From: Dehalococcoidia bacterium
GTDB lineage: Bacteria > Chloroflexota > Dehalococcoidia > Dehalococcoidales > RBG-16-60-22
Length of the DNA stretch: 8,598 nt
NCBI GenBank assembly: GCA_030605045.1
Contig: JAUWBK010000040.1
Location: 1-8,598, forward strand
Direction: 5' to 3'
Both the position numbers and the translations under genes were made by a program. How positions within the stretch are numbered: position 1 is the stretch's first letter; the number at the start of each line of letters is the position of its first letter. Positions 1 to 6,419 of the stretch are shown here, piece by piece. The notes below the pieces were generated by a model. It ran no database searches and was not told the origin of the DNA. It saw nothing but the letters and a program-made list of their open reading frames with translations.

Positions 1-1006
1 CTAAGAATCTGGCTAGCTCATCGCGCTCAAATTGAGGCAACTCTTGAGTACCTCTTGCCGTGTGCATCTTCAGTCCTTCTTCCGCACTTACCACCTTGCC
101 GATGATTTCGGCATTGATGCCGGCTTTAGCTAGCGCTGACAGGAGCGTGGCGGTCTCAGCGGGAGCCAGGGTAATGATTAGGGCTCCGGAGGCCAGTAAC
201 CCGAGAGGGTTGAGGGCAAACTTATCACAAATAGCTTGGCATTCCGGGAGAACTGGAATCTTGTTTTCTTCCACCCAAATACCAACCTGGGCGGCATTAG
301 CTATCTCCCAAAGTCCGGTGGTTAGTCCACCCTCAGTAGGGTCGTGCATCGAATGCACCTTTACTCTTGAGTAGGCGAGCAGCGCCTCTTGAAGCACACT
401 GATGCCGGGAGAGAAGAGGTATCTGGCGGCTCGTTGCACTAAGTTCTGGCTCAACCTCGAGGAGAGAAGGATTTGCTTAGCTTCTCGAGCTAGTACCGCG
501 GTTCCTTCGATGGCAATCCCCTTGGTAATGACGATGTCATCGCCTGGTTTAGCTCCAGATGTGGTTATTATCGGCTGGTTTTCCGCCTCGGCCAGCATGC
601 AGCCAACAACGATTGGGCGTGTCAAACCATAGGTTATTTCGGTATGTCCACCGATAAGGGTGATTCCTAGGGAGCTACATGCGGAAAGAATCTGGTCGAA
701 GATCCTCTCCGCTTCTTGGTCGGTGCCTTGTTCGGGTAAGAGGATTGTGGCCAGAAACCAGCGTGGTCTCACTCCCATGGTGGCGATATCGTTAGCATTG
801 ACGTTGACGGCGTACCAGCCAATGAGGTCAGTGGCGAAAGTCACCGGGTCTGTTTTGGCGACCAATAATTTGTTATTGAAATTGATTACGGCGACATCTT
901 CACCGATAGCAGGACCGAGCACCACCCGCTCGTCTTCTATCCTGATCTTATCGATAAATCTTTTCAGTAGGGTACTCGGCAACTTGCCCACCGGCAAGGA
1001 GTTCAC
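1..1006 (-). CDS. AIR synthase-related protein (HypE/ThiL/PurM-like), 3' end off the left edge
   Basis: An uninterrupted frame of 335 codons runs from a GTG at 1006 to the left edge without a stop. The GTG is preceded by GAGAGG at good spacing (7 nt after GAGG), which decided the start. The translation carries the marks of the AIR synthase/PurM fold: GEDVAVI at residues 35-41 (ATP-binding N-terminal motif), NDIATMG at 72-78, GGHTE at 119-123 and HDPTEGGL at 221-228, the equivalent of the DPTRGGL motif of HypE. Family members bind ATP and phosphorylate or dehydrate small substrates (HypE, ThiL, SelD, PurM). The length reached is already that of HypE, so only a few residues should be missing. 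The visible end (ELARFL) shows no HypE-style PRIC cysteine tail, though that could lie outside. The gene starts 50 bp after the upstream dehydrogenase gene and is probably co-transcribed. Family assignment is firm; the substrate is unknown. Confidence 0.88.
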   Translation of the reverse strand, partial: MNSLPVGKLPSTLLKRFIDKIRIEDERVVLGPAIGEDVAVINFNNKLLVAKTDPVTFATDLIGWYAVNVNANDIATMGVRPRWFLATILLPEQGTDQEAERIFDQILSACSSLGITLIGGHTEITYGLTRPIVVGCMLAEAENQPIITTSGAKPGDDIVITKGIAIEGTAVLAREAKQILLSSRLSQNLVQRAARYLFSPGISVLQEALLAYSRVKVHSMHDPTEGGLTTGLWEIANAAQVGIWVEENKIPVLPECQAICDKFALNPLGLLASGALIITLAPAETATLLSALAKAGINAEIIGKVVSAEEGLKMHTARGTQELPQFERDELARFL

Positions 1007-1056
1007 TTTAGGACCTCTCTTAGTCAAGATTAGCGGCAAATTTGTTCTTTTAGTAA

Positions 1057-2034
1057 TTAGAGCTCTATTTCGGTACCTATTTTTGCCTGCACCGCTTTAT
1101 CATAAACCAGCTTGGCCGTGGCGACATCCTGAATGGCCAGGCCGTTGGACTTGAATAGCGTGATTTCTTTGTCATCGGCTCTGGGCGGTTTCTTACCGAT
1201 GATAATCTCACCCAGCTCAGCATACATATGTGATTTAGCTATCGCTCCTTCGCGGATGGGGGTCATGATATCGCCGGCCTCATTGAGACAGGCTTCGTAA
1301 GAGTCAGCGATTATTTTCGCCCGCTTAATAATAGCGGTATCCAGCTCACGCGCATTGGGTGTGTGACTACCGACACTATTTAGGTGTGTCCCCTCCCTGA
1401 CCTTGGTACCGTCGAATATCGGTGTGGGGGACGATGTCGCTGTACAGATGATGTCCGCTTCCTCCAGAATCTGAACTGGTGAATCGGCTTTGACCACTTC
1501 AAGATTGAGCTTGATACTCATCTCTTTAATGAACTTTGTAACCGCCTCATCAACAATGTCATAGACATAGGCCTTGGCGAGGTCTCGGGCAACTGCCATC
1601 GCCCACAACTGTGTCTTAGCTTGCACCCCGGCACCAAATATGCCGGCTTTCTGTCCCTTATTATGGCGCGCCAGATACTTGGTGGCAACACCGCTGACAG
1701 CACCGGTTCGGACCGCGGTAAGATATGCGCCATCCATAATACAGATGACATCACCGGTTTCGGGGTCCTGAAGCAGCAACTTGCCCATGATGGTAGGCAG
1801 GTTATGTTTGACGGGGTTGTTTTTATAACTAGTTACCACTTTGCAGGCTAGGGCGCCCATCTCCTTGAGGTATGCTGGCATATACAGTGCCAGGCCATCC
1901 AGTGGATAGATACTTATCCGAAGCGGCATGACGGCCGTACCAGAGGCCAGTTCAGCAAATGCCTTTTCGACTACCTCCATACAGTCGGCCATATCAAGCA
2001 CTTTTATTACGTCATTTCCAGTTAATAAAAGCAT
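1057..2034 (-). CDS. Ornithine cyclodeaminase / mu-crystallin family NAD(P)-dependent enzyme
   Basis: The 325-residue product has the usual length and layout of the ornithine cyclodeaminase/mu-crystallin family, which includes ornithine cyclodeaminase, archaeal-type alanine dehydrogenase and ketimine reductases. Visible features are the substrate-side lysine in ALACKVVTSY (K65), the RTGAVSG segment (R109-G115), the Rossmann nucleotide loop GIFGAGVQAKTQ (131-142), SVGSHTPNARELD ending at D232 (the position of the catalytic aspartate), and the conserved C-terminal FKSNGLAIQD (294-303). RTGA and the SHTPNARELD segment are not diagnostic between cyclodeaminase and alanine dehydrogenase activity, so I leave the substrate open. 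The ATG at 2034 has AAAGGA six bases upstream. A promoter candidate lies about 75 bp further upstream. It heads a two-gene operon with the AIR synthase-like gene, suggesting a shared amino-acid or cofactor-related job, but the sequence does not say which. Confidence 0.92.
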   Translation of the reverse strand: MLLLTGNDVIKVLDMADCMEVVEKAFAELASGTAVMPLRISIYPLDGLALYMPAYLKEMGALACKVVTSYKNNPVKHNLPTIMGKLLLQDPETGDVICIMDGAYLTAVRTGAVSGVATKYLARHNKGQKAGIFGAGVQAKTQLWAMAVARDLAKAYVYDIVDEAVTKFIKEMSIKLNLEVVKADSPVQILEEADIICTATSSPTPIFDGTKVREGTHLNSVGSHTPNARELDTAIIKRAKIIADSYEACLNEAGDIMTPIREGAIAKSHMYAELGEIIIGKKPPRADDKEITLFKSNGLAIQDVATAKLVYDKAVQAKIGTEIEL

Positions 2035-2110
2035 AGGTTATCCTTTATTTATCAATCCCGGCCATTTTAGCCAACAACTTCTTCCCTGGTAAGAACGCAG
2101 AGTTACCCAA

Positions 2111-2139
2111 ATTGTAACACCTGCCTATAGTAACATCAA
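2111..2139 (-). promoter_or_regulatory. Candidate sigma70-type promoter of the ocd-like operon
   Basis: Read on the minus strand, TTGATG (2139-2134) and TACAAT (2116-2111) are separated by exactly 17 bases. These match the -35 and -10 consensus at 4/6 and 5/6 positions. Transcription would begin near 2104, giving a leader of about 70 nt before the ATG at 2034. I see no riboswitch-like structure in that leader; it contains only a weak GGC/GCC pairing around 2060. Confidence 0.5.
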
Positions 2140-2209
2140 TCGTTTGTCTTTGACCTCATCACGTAAGTGAACAAGAAGCAAGACGACAGGCGAGTCGAGA
2201 ACCATTGAA

Positions 2210-2377
2210 TTACCCCGGTGGTGGTTTTTTCTCCTTCCAGGGTGCGGCTAACTCATACGCCGCTGCCGCCTGCAGCAAAGCCGCTTCAGCATGGTGGCGC
2301 CCAACAGGTTGAAGCTGCTGAAAATCTGAATCCAGCAAATATAGCGATGGATATATCTCTGGATTGGAATGGCGAAA
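2210..2377 (-). pseudogene. Unexplained open frame in a GC-rich patch; possible remnant of a coding sequence
   Basis: Between the two minus-strand operons (2040-2438) there is no convincing full gene. One minus-strand frame is open for 55 codons between a TAA at 2380-2378 and a TAA at 2212-2210. It contains an alanine-rich stretch (HHAEAALLQAAAAYELA) and ends KEKKPPPG. Reading through that second stop, the same frame stays open for another 16 codons to a TGA at 2161-2159. It has no start codon with a ribosome-binding site, and the DNA is GC-richer than its surroundings from roughly 2210 to 2320. It could be the tail of a degraded gene or mobile element, or simply a chance frame. I do not recognise a family. 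Confidence 0.2.
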
Positions 2378-2438
2378 TTAAAGGAAATCCCTTATTCCAT
2401 TCCTCTCCTTTCATACCACATTTCATCTGCCTTTCCCT

Positions 2439-2930
2439 TTATGGCCAACCAAGCTCATTGGTGTTTTGGTCCGCTGCCAGAAGGTCATTACCCCTCATTA
2501 CTACTTTGCCGTCACTGACTTCGTATGGCACCGCCGCCTTGGGGTAGTCTACACATGCCCCCTCGATTCCATCGCCTGTTTTAGCCTTGAAAGTAGTCAG
2601 ACAGGTGTCACATACTAAGATGTCTCTTTGAAGTGAAAAACCTACTGACCAACATGGTGGACAAACATTAGACCGGACATAGATTTCTCCATCCAGTCCA
2701 TATGCCATGAAGGCTATGTCACCACCTAGTGTAACTAACTTAAAGTGGGTCATCTTGCTATTCTCGACCTCACTTACTGGTATGGACACTATATCGCCAA
2801 CTACTTGCGGCTCAATCCATATCGCCTTTATCGACTCATTGCTTTGCGCACTATTGCCACTACACGCAACTATGTTTAATATCATAGTAAGTAGTACAAA
2901 CCCGATTATTATCTTCCTTTTAATCCCCAC
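2439..2930 (-). CDS. DUF2318-like Cys-rich lipoprotein (predicted metal or Fe-S binding)
   Basis: The 163-residue product starts at GTG 2930 with AAGGAG nine bases upstream. Residues 5-22 form a signal peptide ending in the lipobox IVAC (C23), so the protein should be lipid-anchored outside the membrane. The C-terminal half has the DUF2318 pattern: CPPC (C90, C93), then GF, then CDTC (C107, C110), a TTF segment, and GACVDYP with a fifth cysteine (C126) where family members usually have GGCNP. DUF2318 proteins are found with FTR1/P19-type iron uptake genes and MacB-like ABC transporters, and are thought to bind metal or an Fe-S centre. Here it is the last gene of an operon that also encodes an ABC permease, an ATPase and a thioredoxin-like lipoprotein, which supports the assignment. 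No transcription terminator is visible after the stop at 2439. The family call is from motif spacing only. A Rieske-like or rubredoxin-like protein is less likely because no histidine ligands flank the pairs. Confidence 0.75.
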   Translation of the reverse strand: MGIKRKIIIGFVLLTMILNIVACSGNSAQSNESIKAIWIEPQVVGDIVSIPVSEVENSKMTHFKLVTLGGDIAFMAYGLDGEIYVRSNVCPPCWSVGFSLQRDILVCDTCLTTFKAKTGDGIEGACVDYPKAAVPYEVSDGKVVMRGNDLLAADQNTNELGWP

Positions 2931-3001
2931 TTATTTTGTCTCCTTAACCTTATGAATTCGTCTTCTTCCTGTTCCTTAATCCTTTTCCCAATACTTATCA
3001 T
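2909..3001 (-). CDS. Possible 30-residue charged small protein inside the operon
   Basis: An ATG at 3001 lies 14 bases after the stop of the thioredoxin-like lipoprotein gene, with AAAGG nine bases upstream. The frame runs 30 codons to a TAA at 2911-2909, overlapping the GTG start of the DUF2318-like gene (2930) by 22 bases in another frame. The peptide is strongly charged and helix-like (KRIKEQEEDEFIRLRR) with no signal or membrane segment. It neatly fills the only sizeable gap (85 bp) among the ATPase, thioredoxin-like and DUF2318 genes. It may be a real small protein, a leader whose translation couples the downstream GTG start, or chance. I recognise no family. Confidence 0.35.
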   Translation of the reverse strand: MISIGKRIKEQEEDEFIRLRRQNKWGLKGR

Positions 3002-3015
3002 GTTTTCACGCCTTT

Positions 3016-3909
3016 CTATTGTGATGTTTGATCTATTTTGACGGCTAGTGTAGAGACATCACAATAACCTGAGACGTCTCTAATATGTTGCTCCTTATCT
3101 ATGAAAATTAGGGTTGGGTAGCCATATTTCCTGAGATGGCGCGTATATTTACGAACAATAGAATAATCGGTATCAAGAATCCAAGGCCATGTTAGTTTAT
3201 TTTGTTTGGCGAAATCGCGTAGGACATCTATCGGGCAGCAGCCACAAAAGACTGAGATTGGTAAAAAATCATCACGCTGTTCCCTGAGTTCCCTTATTGC
3301 CAAAAGCTGAGCCCCGACTATTTTATTAGTGGACGGGTTACAGCCGTAGTTCACGAAGTTCAGTAGGATTGTGGAACCGTTAAACTGACCAAGGGAAATT
3401 GTCTCGCCGGTTACAACATCTATAGCAGTAAAATCTGGGGCAGCGATTTTGGAATCGCTTGATTCCGTTGGTTCATCCTCTACTACCACCAATTCTCCAG
3501 TGAGCCTGGGTACCAGAAATTCTCCAACAAGCTCAGCCCAGGTAACTTTATAGGTCCCCGGGGTAGCCATGGAGCCTACAAAACTCACGGGTTGGCTTGC
3601 CCCAGCAGCGAGAGTTACTTTCGCTGTTGCCACAGTGTCATCATCTATCCTCAGTCCGGCAGTATAAATACCCTCAGTATCACCGGTATTTGTCACCTGA
3701 GCGGTGATAATTACTTCCACTCCAGGGTAAACCTCAGCCGGGTTAATCGCTAACTCGGCAGCCTCGAAGGCTGCTGGGGCTGGTGGTGCCCCTTTCGTGG
3801 TTGTTTGAGAGTTTACCTGAGGTGAGTTTGAACCAGTGCATGCTTGCACAAGTCCAACAAATGTAAGGAGAACAATGACCAATGCGATTTGCTTAGTTCC
3901 GAGTTTCAT
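3016..3909 (-). CDS. Lipoprotein with CARDB-like domain and atypical thioredoxin-fold (TlpA/redoxin) domain
   Basis: The 297-residue product has a signal peptide with lipobox VQAC (C24), then a Thr/Pro-rich linker. Residues about 53-143 look like a CARDB-type beta-sandwich (INPAEVYPGVEVIITAQVTNTG, adapted here: the PGVEV...VTNTGDTEG pattern, ending GTYKVTW). Residues about 156-290 form a redoxin/TlpA-type domain: APDF at 157-160, LLNFVNYGC at 182-190, and YPT (264-266) at the cis-proline position. The usual active-site CxxC is CNPS here (C190, S193), so the resolving cysteine is missing. A CGCC cluster (C222, C224, C225) sits after the next beta strand (ISVFCGCCP), with a further C283. It should act outside the membrane, probably in thiol or metal redox chemistry with its operon partners. 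It starts five bases after the ATPase gene, with GGGAGG 11 bases before the ATG. Fold assignment is good; activity and partner are inferred. Confidence 0.85.
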   Translation of the reverse strand: MKLGTKQIALVIVLLTFVGLVQACTGSNSPQVNSQTTTKGAPPAPAAFEAAELAINPAEVYPGVEVIITAQVTNTGDTEGIYTAGLRIDDDTVATAKVTLAAGASQPVSFVGSMATPGTYKVTWAELVGEFLVPRLTGELVVVEDEPTESSDSKIAAPDFTAIDVVTGETISLGQFNGSTILLNFVNYGCNPSTNKIVGAQLLAIRELREQRDDFLPISVFCGCCPIDVLRDFAKQNKLTWPWILDTDYSIVRKYTRHLRKYGYPTLIFIDKEQHIRDVSGYCDVSTLAVKIDQTSQ

Positions 3910-3914
3910 TCTTC

Positions 3915-4598
3915 TTAAATCCTCCCTTTCTGTTCAACCCTGTCCACAATTTGGCCGTCCTTGAGGAATATGATTTCCCTGGCATGTTTGGCCACTTCGG
4001 GACTGTGGGTAACCATAATGATACTTCGTCCTTGTGTATTCAGTTGGTCGAATAAACTCAATATCTCTGCGCCTGTTTCCTGATCCATATTGCCAGTAGG
4101 CTCATCAGCTAAAATAAGTGATGGGTTGTTAACTATAGCTCGGGCGATGGCCACCCTCTGTTGCTCTCCGCCACTCAGCTGGCTGGGTTTGTGCTTTGCT
4201 CTGTTCTCTAATCCTACAACCTTCAAAATACCCATGGCCTTATCGAGTGACTCCCGATTCGCACCACAAAACAGTAATGGCAAAAACACATTCTCTATAG
4301 CAGTAAGTGATGACAGCAAATGATACTGCTGAAAAACATAGGCAATTTTACCCCTTCTGATTTCAACAAGGGCATTTTCGTCCAGATTATCGATACGCTT
4401 CCCATCCAATACTACTTCGCCACCTGAGAGACGGTCCAAGCCTCCAATCACGTTTAAGAGAGTGGACTTTCCACTTCCCGAGGGGCCCATAACAGCTATG
4501 AAATCACCCTTATTTACCTGCAGAGAAACATTATTTAGGGCAACTACTTTAGTGTCTCCCTCACCGTAAACTTTTGATGCGTTTTTTACTTCTAACAT
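3915..4598 (-). CDS. ABC transporter ATP-binding protein, LolD/MacB type
   Basis: This is a complete 227-residue ATPase of the LolD/MacB (FtsE-like) class. It shows Walker A GPSGSGKST at residues 38-46, Q-loop Q90 in VFQQYHLL, the signature LSGGEQQRVAIARA from 141, Walker B LILADEPTGN from 161 with the catalytic glutamate E166, and the switch histidine H198 in VTHS. Proteins of this class work with FtsX/MacB-type permeases that transmit force to extracytoplasmic partners and do not necessarily move a solute through the membrane. The ATG at 4598 follows GAGGTG by six bases. The permease stop lies 10 bases upstream and the ribosome-binding site overlaps that stop region, so the two are tightly coupled. 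Confidence 0.96.
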   Translation of the reverse strand: MLEVKNASKVYGEGDTKVVALNNVSLQVNKGDFIAVMGPSGSGKSTLLNVIGGLDRLSGGEVVLDGKRIDNLDENALVEIRRGKIAYVFQQYHLLSSLTAIENVFLPLLFCGANRESLDKAMGILKVVGLENRAKHKPSQLSGGEQQRVAIARAIVNNPSLILADEPTGNMDQETGAEILSLFDQLNTQGRSIIMVTHSPEVAKHAREIIFLKDGQIVDRVEQKGRI

Positions 4599-4608
4599 TC
4601 AGTTCACC

Positions 4609-5799
4609 TCACAAAGACCGAAAGGAATCGGAAACCTTAACCGTTGTGGCACGGAACGCCGGGTATGCCGTCGATACAACGGCAACAAAGATAGCCAGAA
4701 GCAGCGACAACGGTAAATACTGTGGTACGTAGTTTATAGCCGTTCCCTCGAAAACCAGCGGCCCGACCCCATATGCCACCAGTGTTCCGGCCAGATAACC
4801 AAAGATTCCCCCCACGATGCCAATAATCACAGCTTCATAGATAAAGGCTTTGATTATCTGCCTACGGGAAGCGCCTACTGCCCTCATTATTCCGATGTCT
4901 TTTATTCTCTCGTGGACTGATGTCATCATAGTATTGACCACCCCGAAAGCACCGATAACCAGAGTGATTCCAGCTAGAGCCAGCATAAACTTGTTCATCT
5001 TATCCATCATACCCATTTCAGTCTCAGCTACCTGTTTTACCGCCAACGCCCGCACACCAGTAATATTTTGGTTTATGCTGTCGGCGATGATTTCTACGGG
5101 ACAGGCATTGCACAGCGCTCGAATATCTACTGAGGAGACTACTCCTTCCTTATTAAATGCCGTCTGTAGGGTTTGCATTGGAACAAAAATTTGATAGTCA
5201 TCACTTGATCCTGTCTCCTCCAAAATACCGGTGACGGTTGCATCGCTCCCGTTAAATGAAATTTTGTCCCCAATGTTCAGCTTGAGTAACTGGGCCGTCT
5301 GTGCTCCGAGCAGGGCCTGGTCTCTTTCCTCAAGGTATTTCCCTTCCTGGATTTTCCACCACGTTTTGATTTTCCTCTCTTCTTTGGGCTCCACGCCAAC
5401 TACCAATAGAGACGTTCCCTTCACCTTGGTGTTAACATAGAGTTTCGGTGCAATCGTGGCTATGTCAACATCATCCTTGATCCCTAGCGCTTTCCTTATC
5501 TCACCGTCGGCTATTTGCCTGATTTCAGGTAATTTCGCCTCGGGAATGTAGTTTTCCCCCACCATCAATGCTCCCATGCTGAGATCGCCCAACCTCATGT
5601 CAACATTGCTTATTGCGGGTACCACGTTTAAGTTAGCCCCATATTTTTCTAACTGGCTGTATATTTTCGCTTGTCCAGCCGTAGCTATGGTCAATATGCC
5701 GACGACGGTCATCGCAGCAATCACTATACCGAGTGCAGCATAAAGCACTCGTTTTTTTCTTCGTAGGATATCCTTCAATACCAAATGGTATAGTTTCAC
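4609..5799 (-). CDS. MacB/FtsX-family ABC transporter permease
   Basis: The 396-residue permease has the MacB/FtsX plan. One N-terminal membrane segment (about 17-40) is followed by a large extracytoplasmic MacB_PCD-like domain (about 41-265). Three C-terminal membrane segments follow (about 272-292, 318-345, 363-383), with the conserved cytoplasmic loop HERIKDIGIMRAVGASRRQI between the second and third. The start is GTG 5799 with AGGAGG seven bases upstream; an overlapping ATG at 5803 is out of frame. The extracytoplasmic domain contains a CNAC pair (C230, C233), unusual for the family and in keeping with the Cys-rich partners. Only one permease gene is present, whereas the Campylobacter P19-type locus has two, so a homodimer is the simplest arrangement. 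It lies 155 bp downstream of the Cys-rich gene with no terminator in between. Confidence 0.93.
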   Translation of the reverse strand: MKLYHLVLKDILRRKKRVLYAALGIVIAAMTVVGILTIATAGQAKIYSQLEKYGANLNVVPAISNVDMRLGDLSMGALMVGENYIPEAKLPEIRQIADGEIRKALGIKDDVDIATIAPKLYVNTKVKGTSLLVVGVEPKEERKIKTWWKIQEGKYLEERDQALLGAQTAQLLKLNIGDKISFNGSDATVTGILEETGSSDDYQIFVPMQTLQTAFNKEGVVSSVDIRALCNACPVEIIADSINQNITGVRALAVKQVAETEMGMMDKMNKFMLALAGITLVIGAFGVVNTMMTSVHERIKDIGIMRAVGASRRQIIKAFIYEAVIIGIVGGIFGYLAGTLVAYGVGPLVFEGTAINYVPQYLPLSLLLAIFVAVVSTAYPAFRATTVKVSDSFRSL

Positions 5800-5954
5800 T
5801 CATACTCCTCCTGATCTAATATGTGGGATACCTTGTGAGGTTTGACACCGTAGAATAGCAAGCCAACCACTCAATATGATTCACATGAAAAAGACAAAGG
5901 GACAAATGGTTGCTTTAACCAATAGGGTGATATGGTAGCACGGCTATCAGGCTT

Positions 5955-6368
5955 TTAGACTTGAGGTGGTTCTTCAGAATCCAGACAGTTGCGACAGTGG
6001 TATTCAGTATAAAGGTATGAGGGTAATTCTTTGGCAGGCTCCCATTGAAGAGGCTTTTGGGGGTTAAGGGAAGTCTCAGTGGTCACGCTTGTTGCAGACC
6101 AGGCCAGATAGACATTTTCTTTCGGGGTAGAGCGATTAGGAAGTAGAACCTCGTTGTCAACTGCGTTGGTTAAAATGCAATGAGAAAGCGGGCAGTCTGC
6201 CGTTAAACAACATAGTGGAACGGCGGCCTCCTTTTGACAGGGGTCGGAATCAAAGTTATCAGCTGTCCTGTCCATGCATGCAGCAGCAACGCTCGGTGAT
6301 ACAACCAGTAAAAGAACAGCAGCAATAATAACCGCTATCCAGATTGACTTTATAGGGTTTGTACGCAT
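5955..6368 (-). CDS. Secreted Cys-rich protein of unknown function, first gene of the ABC operon
   Basis: The 137-residue product has a basic N-terminus, a hydrophobic signal segment (about 9-28) and an AAA|C junction at C31. That junction is either a signal peptidase I site or a poor lipobox, because residue -3 is Ala and not Leu/Val/Ile. The mature part carries eight cysteines: C31, C44, the dense cluster C53-C54-C59-C64 (CC-x4-C-x4-C, with H63), and HCRNC near the end (H124, C125, C128). Such spacing suggests metal binding or disulfides. I recognise no family. There is no Shine-Dalgarno sequence before the ATG at 6368; instead a promoter lies directly upstream, implying a near-leaderless message. 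It is followed 155 bp later by the permease gene on the same strand without a visible terminator, so it is probably the first gene of the operon. Confidence 0.75.
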   Translation of the reverse strand: MRTNPIKSIWIAVIIAAVLLLVVSPSVAAACMDRTADNFDSDPCQKEAAVPLCCLTADCPLSHCILTNAVDNEVLLPNRSTPKENVYLAWSATSVTTETSLNPQKPLQWEPAKELPSYLYTEYHCRNCLDSEEPPQV

Positions 6369-6377
6369 ACTAGTATT

Positions 6378-6406
6378 ATTCTAATTTAAGTCCTAGCAAA
6401 AATCAA
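6378..6406 (-). promoter_or_regulatory. Candidate promoter for the Cys-rich/ABC operon, giving a near-leaderless mRNA
   Basis: On the minus strand TTGATT (6406-6401) and TAGAAT (6383-6378) are separated by 17 bases, matching the -35 and -10 consensus at 4/6 and 5/6 positions. The -10 ends only nine bases before the ATG at 6368, so transcription starting about seven bases downstream would leave a leader of about 3 nt. This agrees with the absence of a ribosome-binding site. I see no palindromic operator over the promoter. Confidence 0.45.
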
Positions 6407-6419
6407 TATTGGATTGTCT

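Noticed and set aside
60..1154. Three plus-strand open frames opposite the AIR synthase-like gene
   Set aside because: They are antisense to a continuous 335-codon frame with clear family motifs, and none has protein-like content.
2286..2426. Minus-strand 46-codon frame starting 13 bp after the DUF2318-like gene with AAAGG nearby
   Set aside because: The spacing of the ribosome-binding site is too short, the product has no recognisable character, and it ends inside the GC-rich patch in a different frame from the more protein-like one.
2218..2547. Plus-strand 109-codon frame across the intergenic patch and the end of the DUF2318-like gene
   Set aside because: It overlaps the recognised lipoprotein gene antisense, has no ribosome-binding site, and shows no family motif.
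5800..5954. Internal promoter or terminator between the Cys-rich gene and the permease gene
   Set aside because: Only poor hexamer matches and a 4-bp stem were found, so the genes are treated as one transcript.
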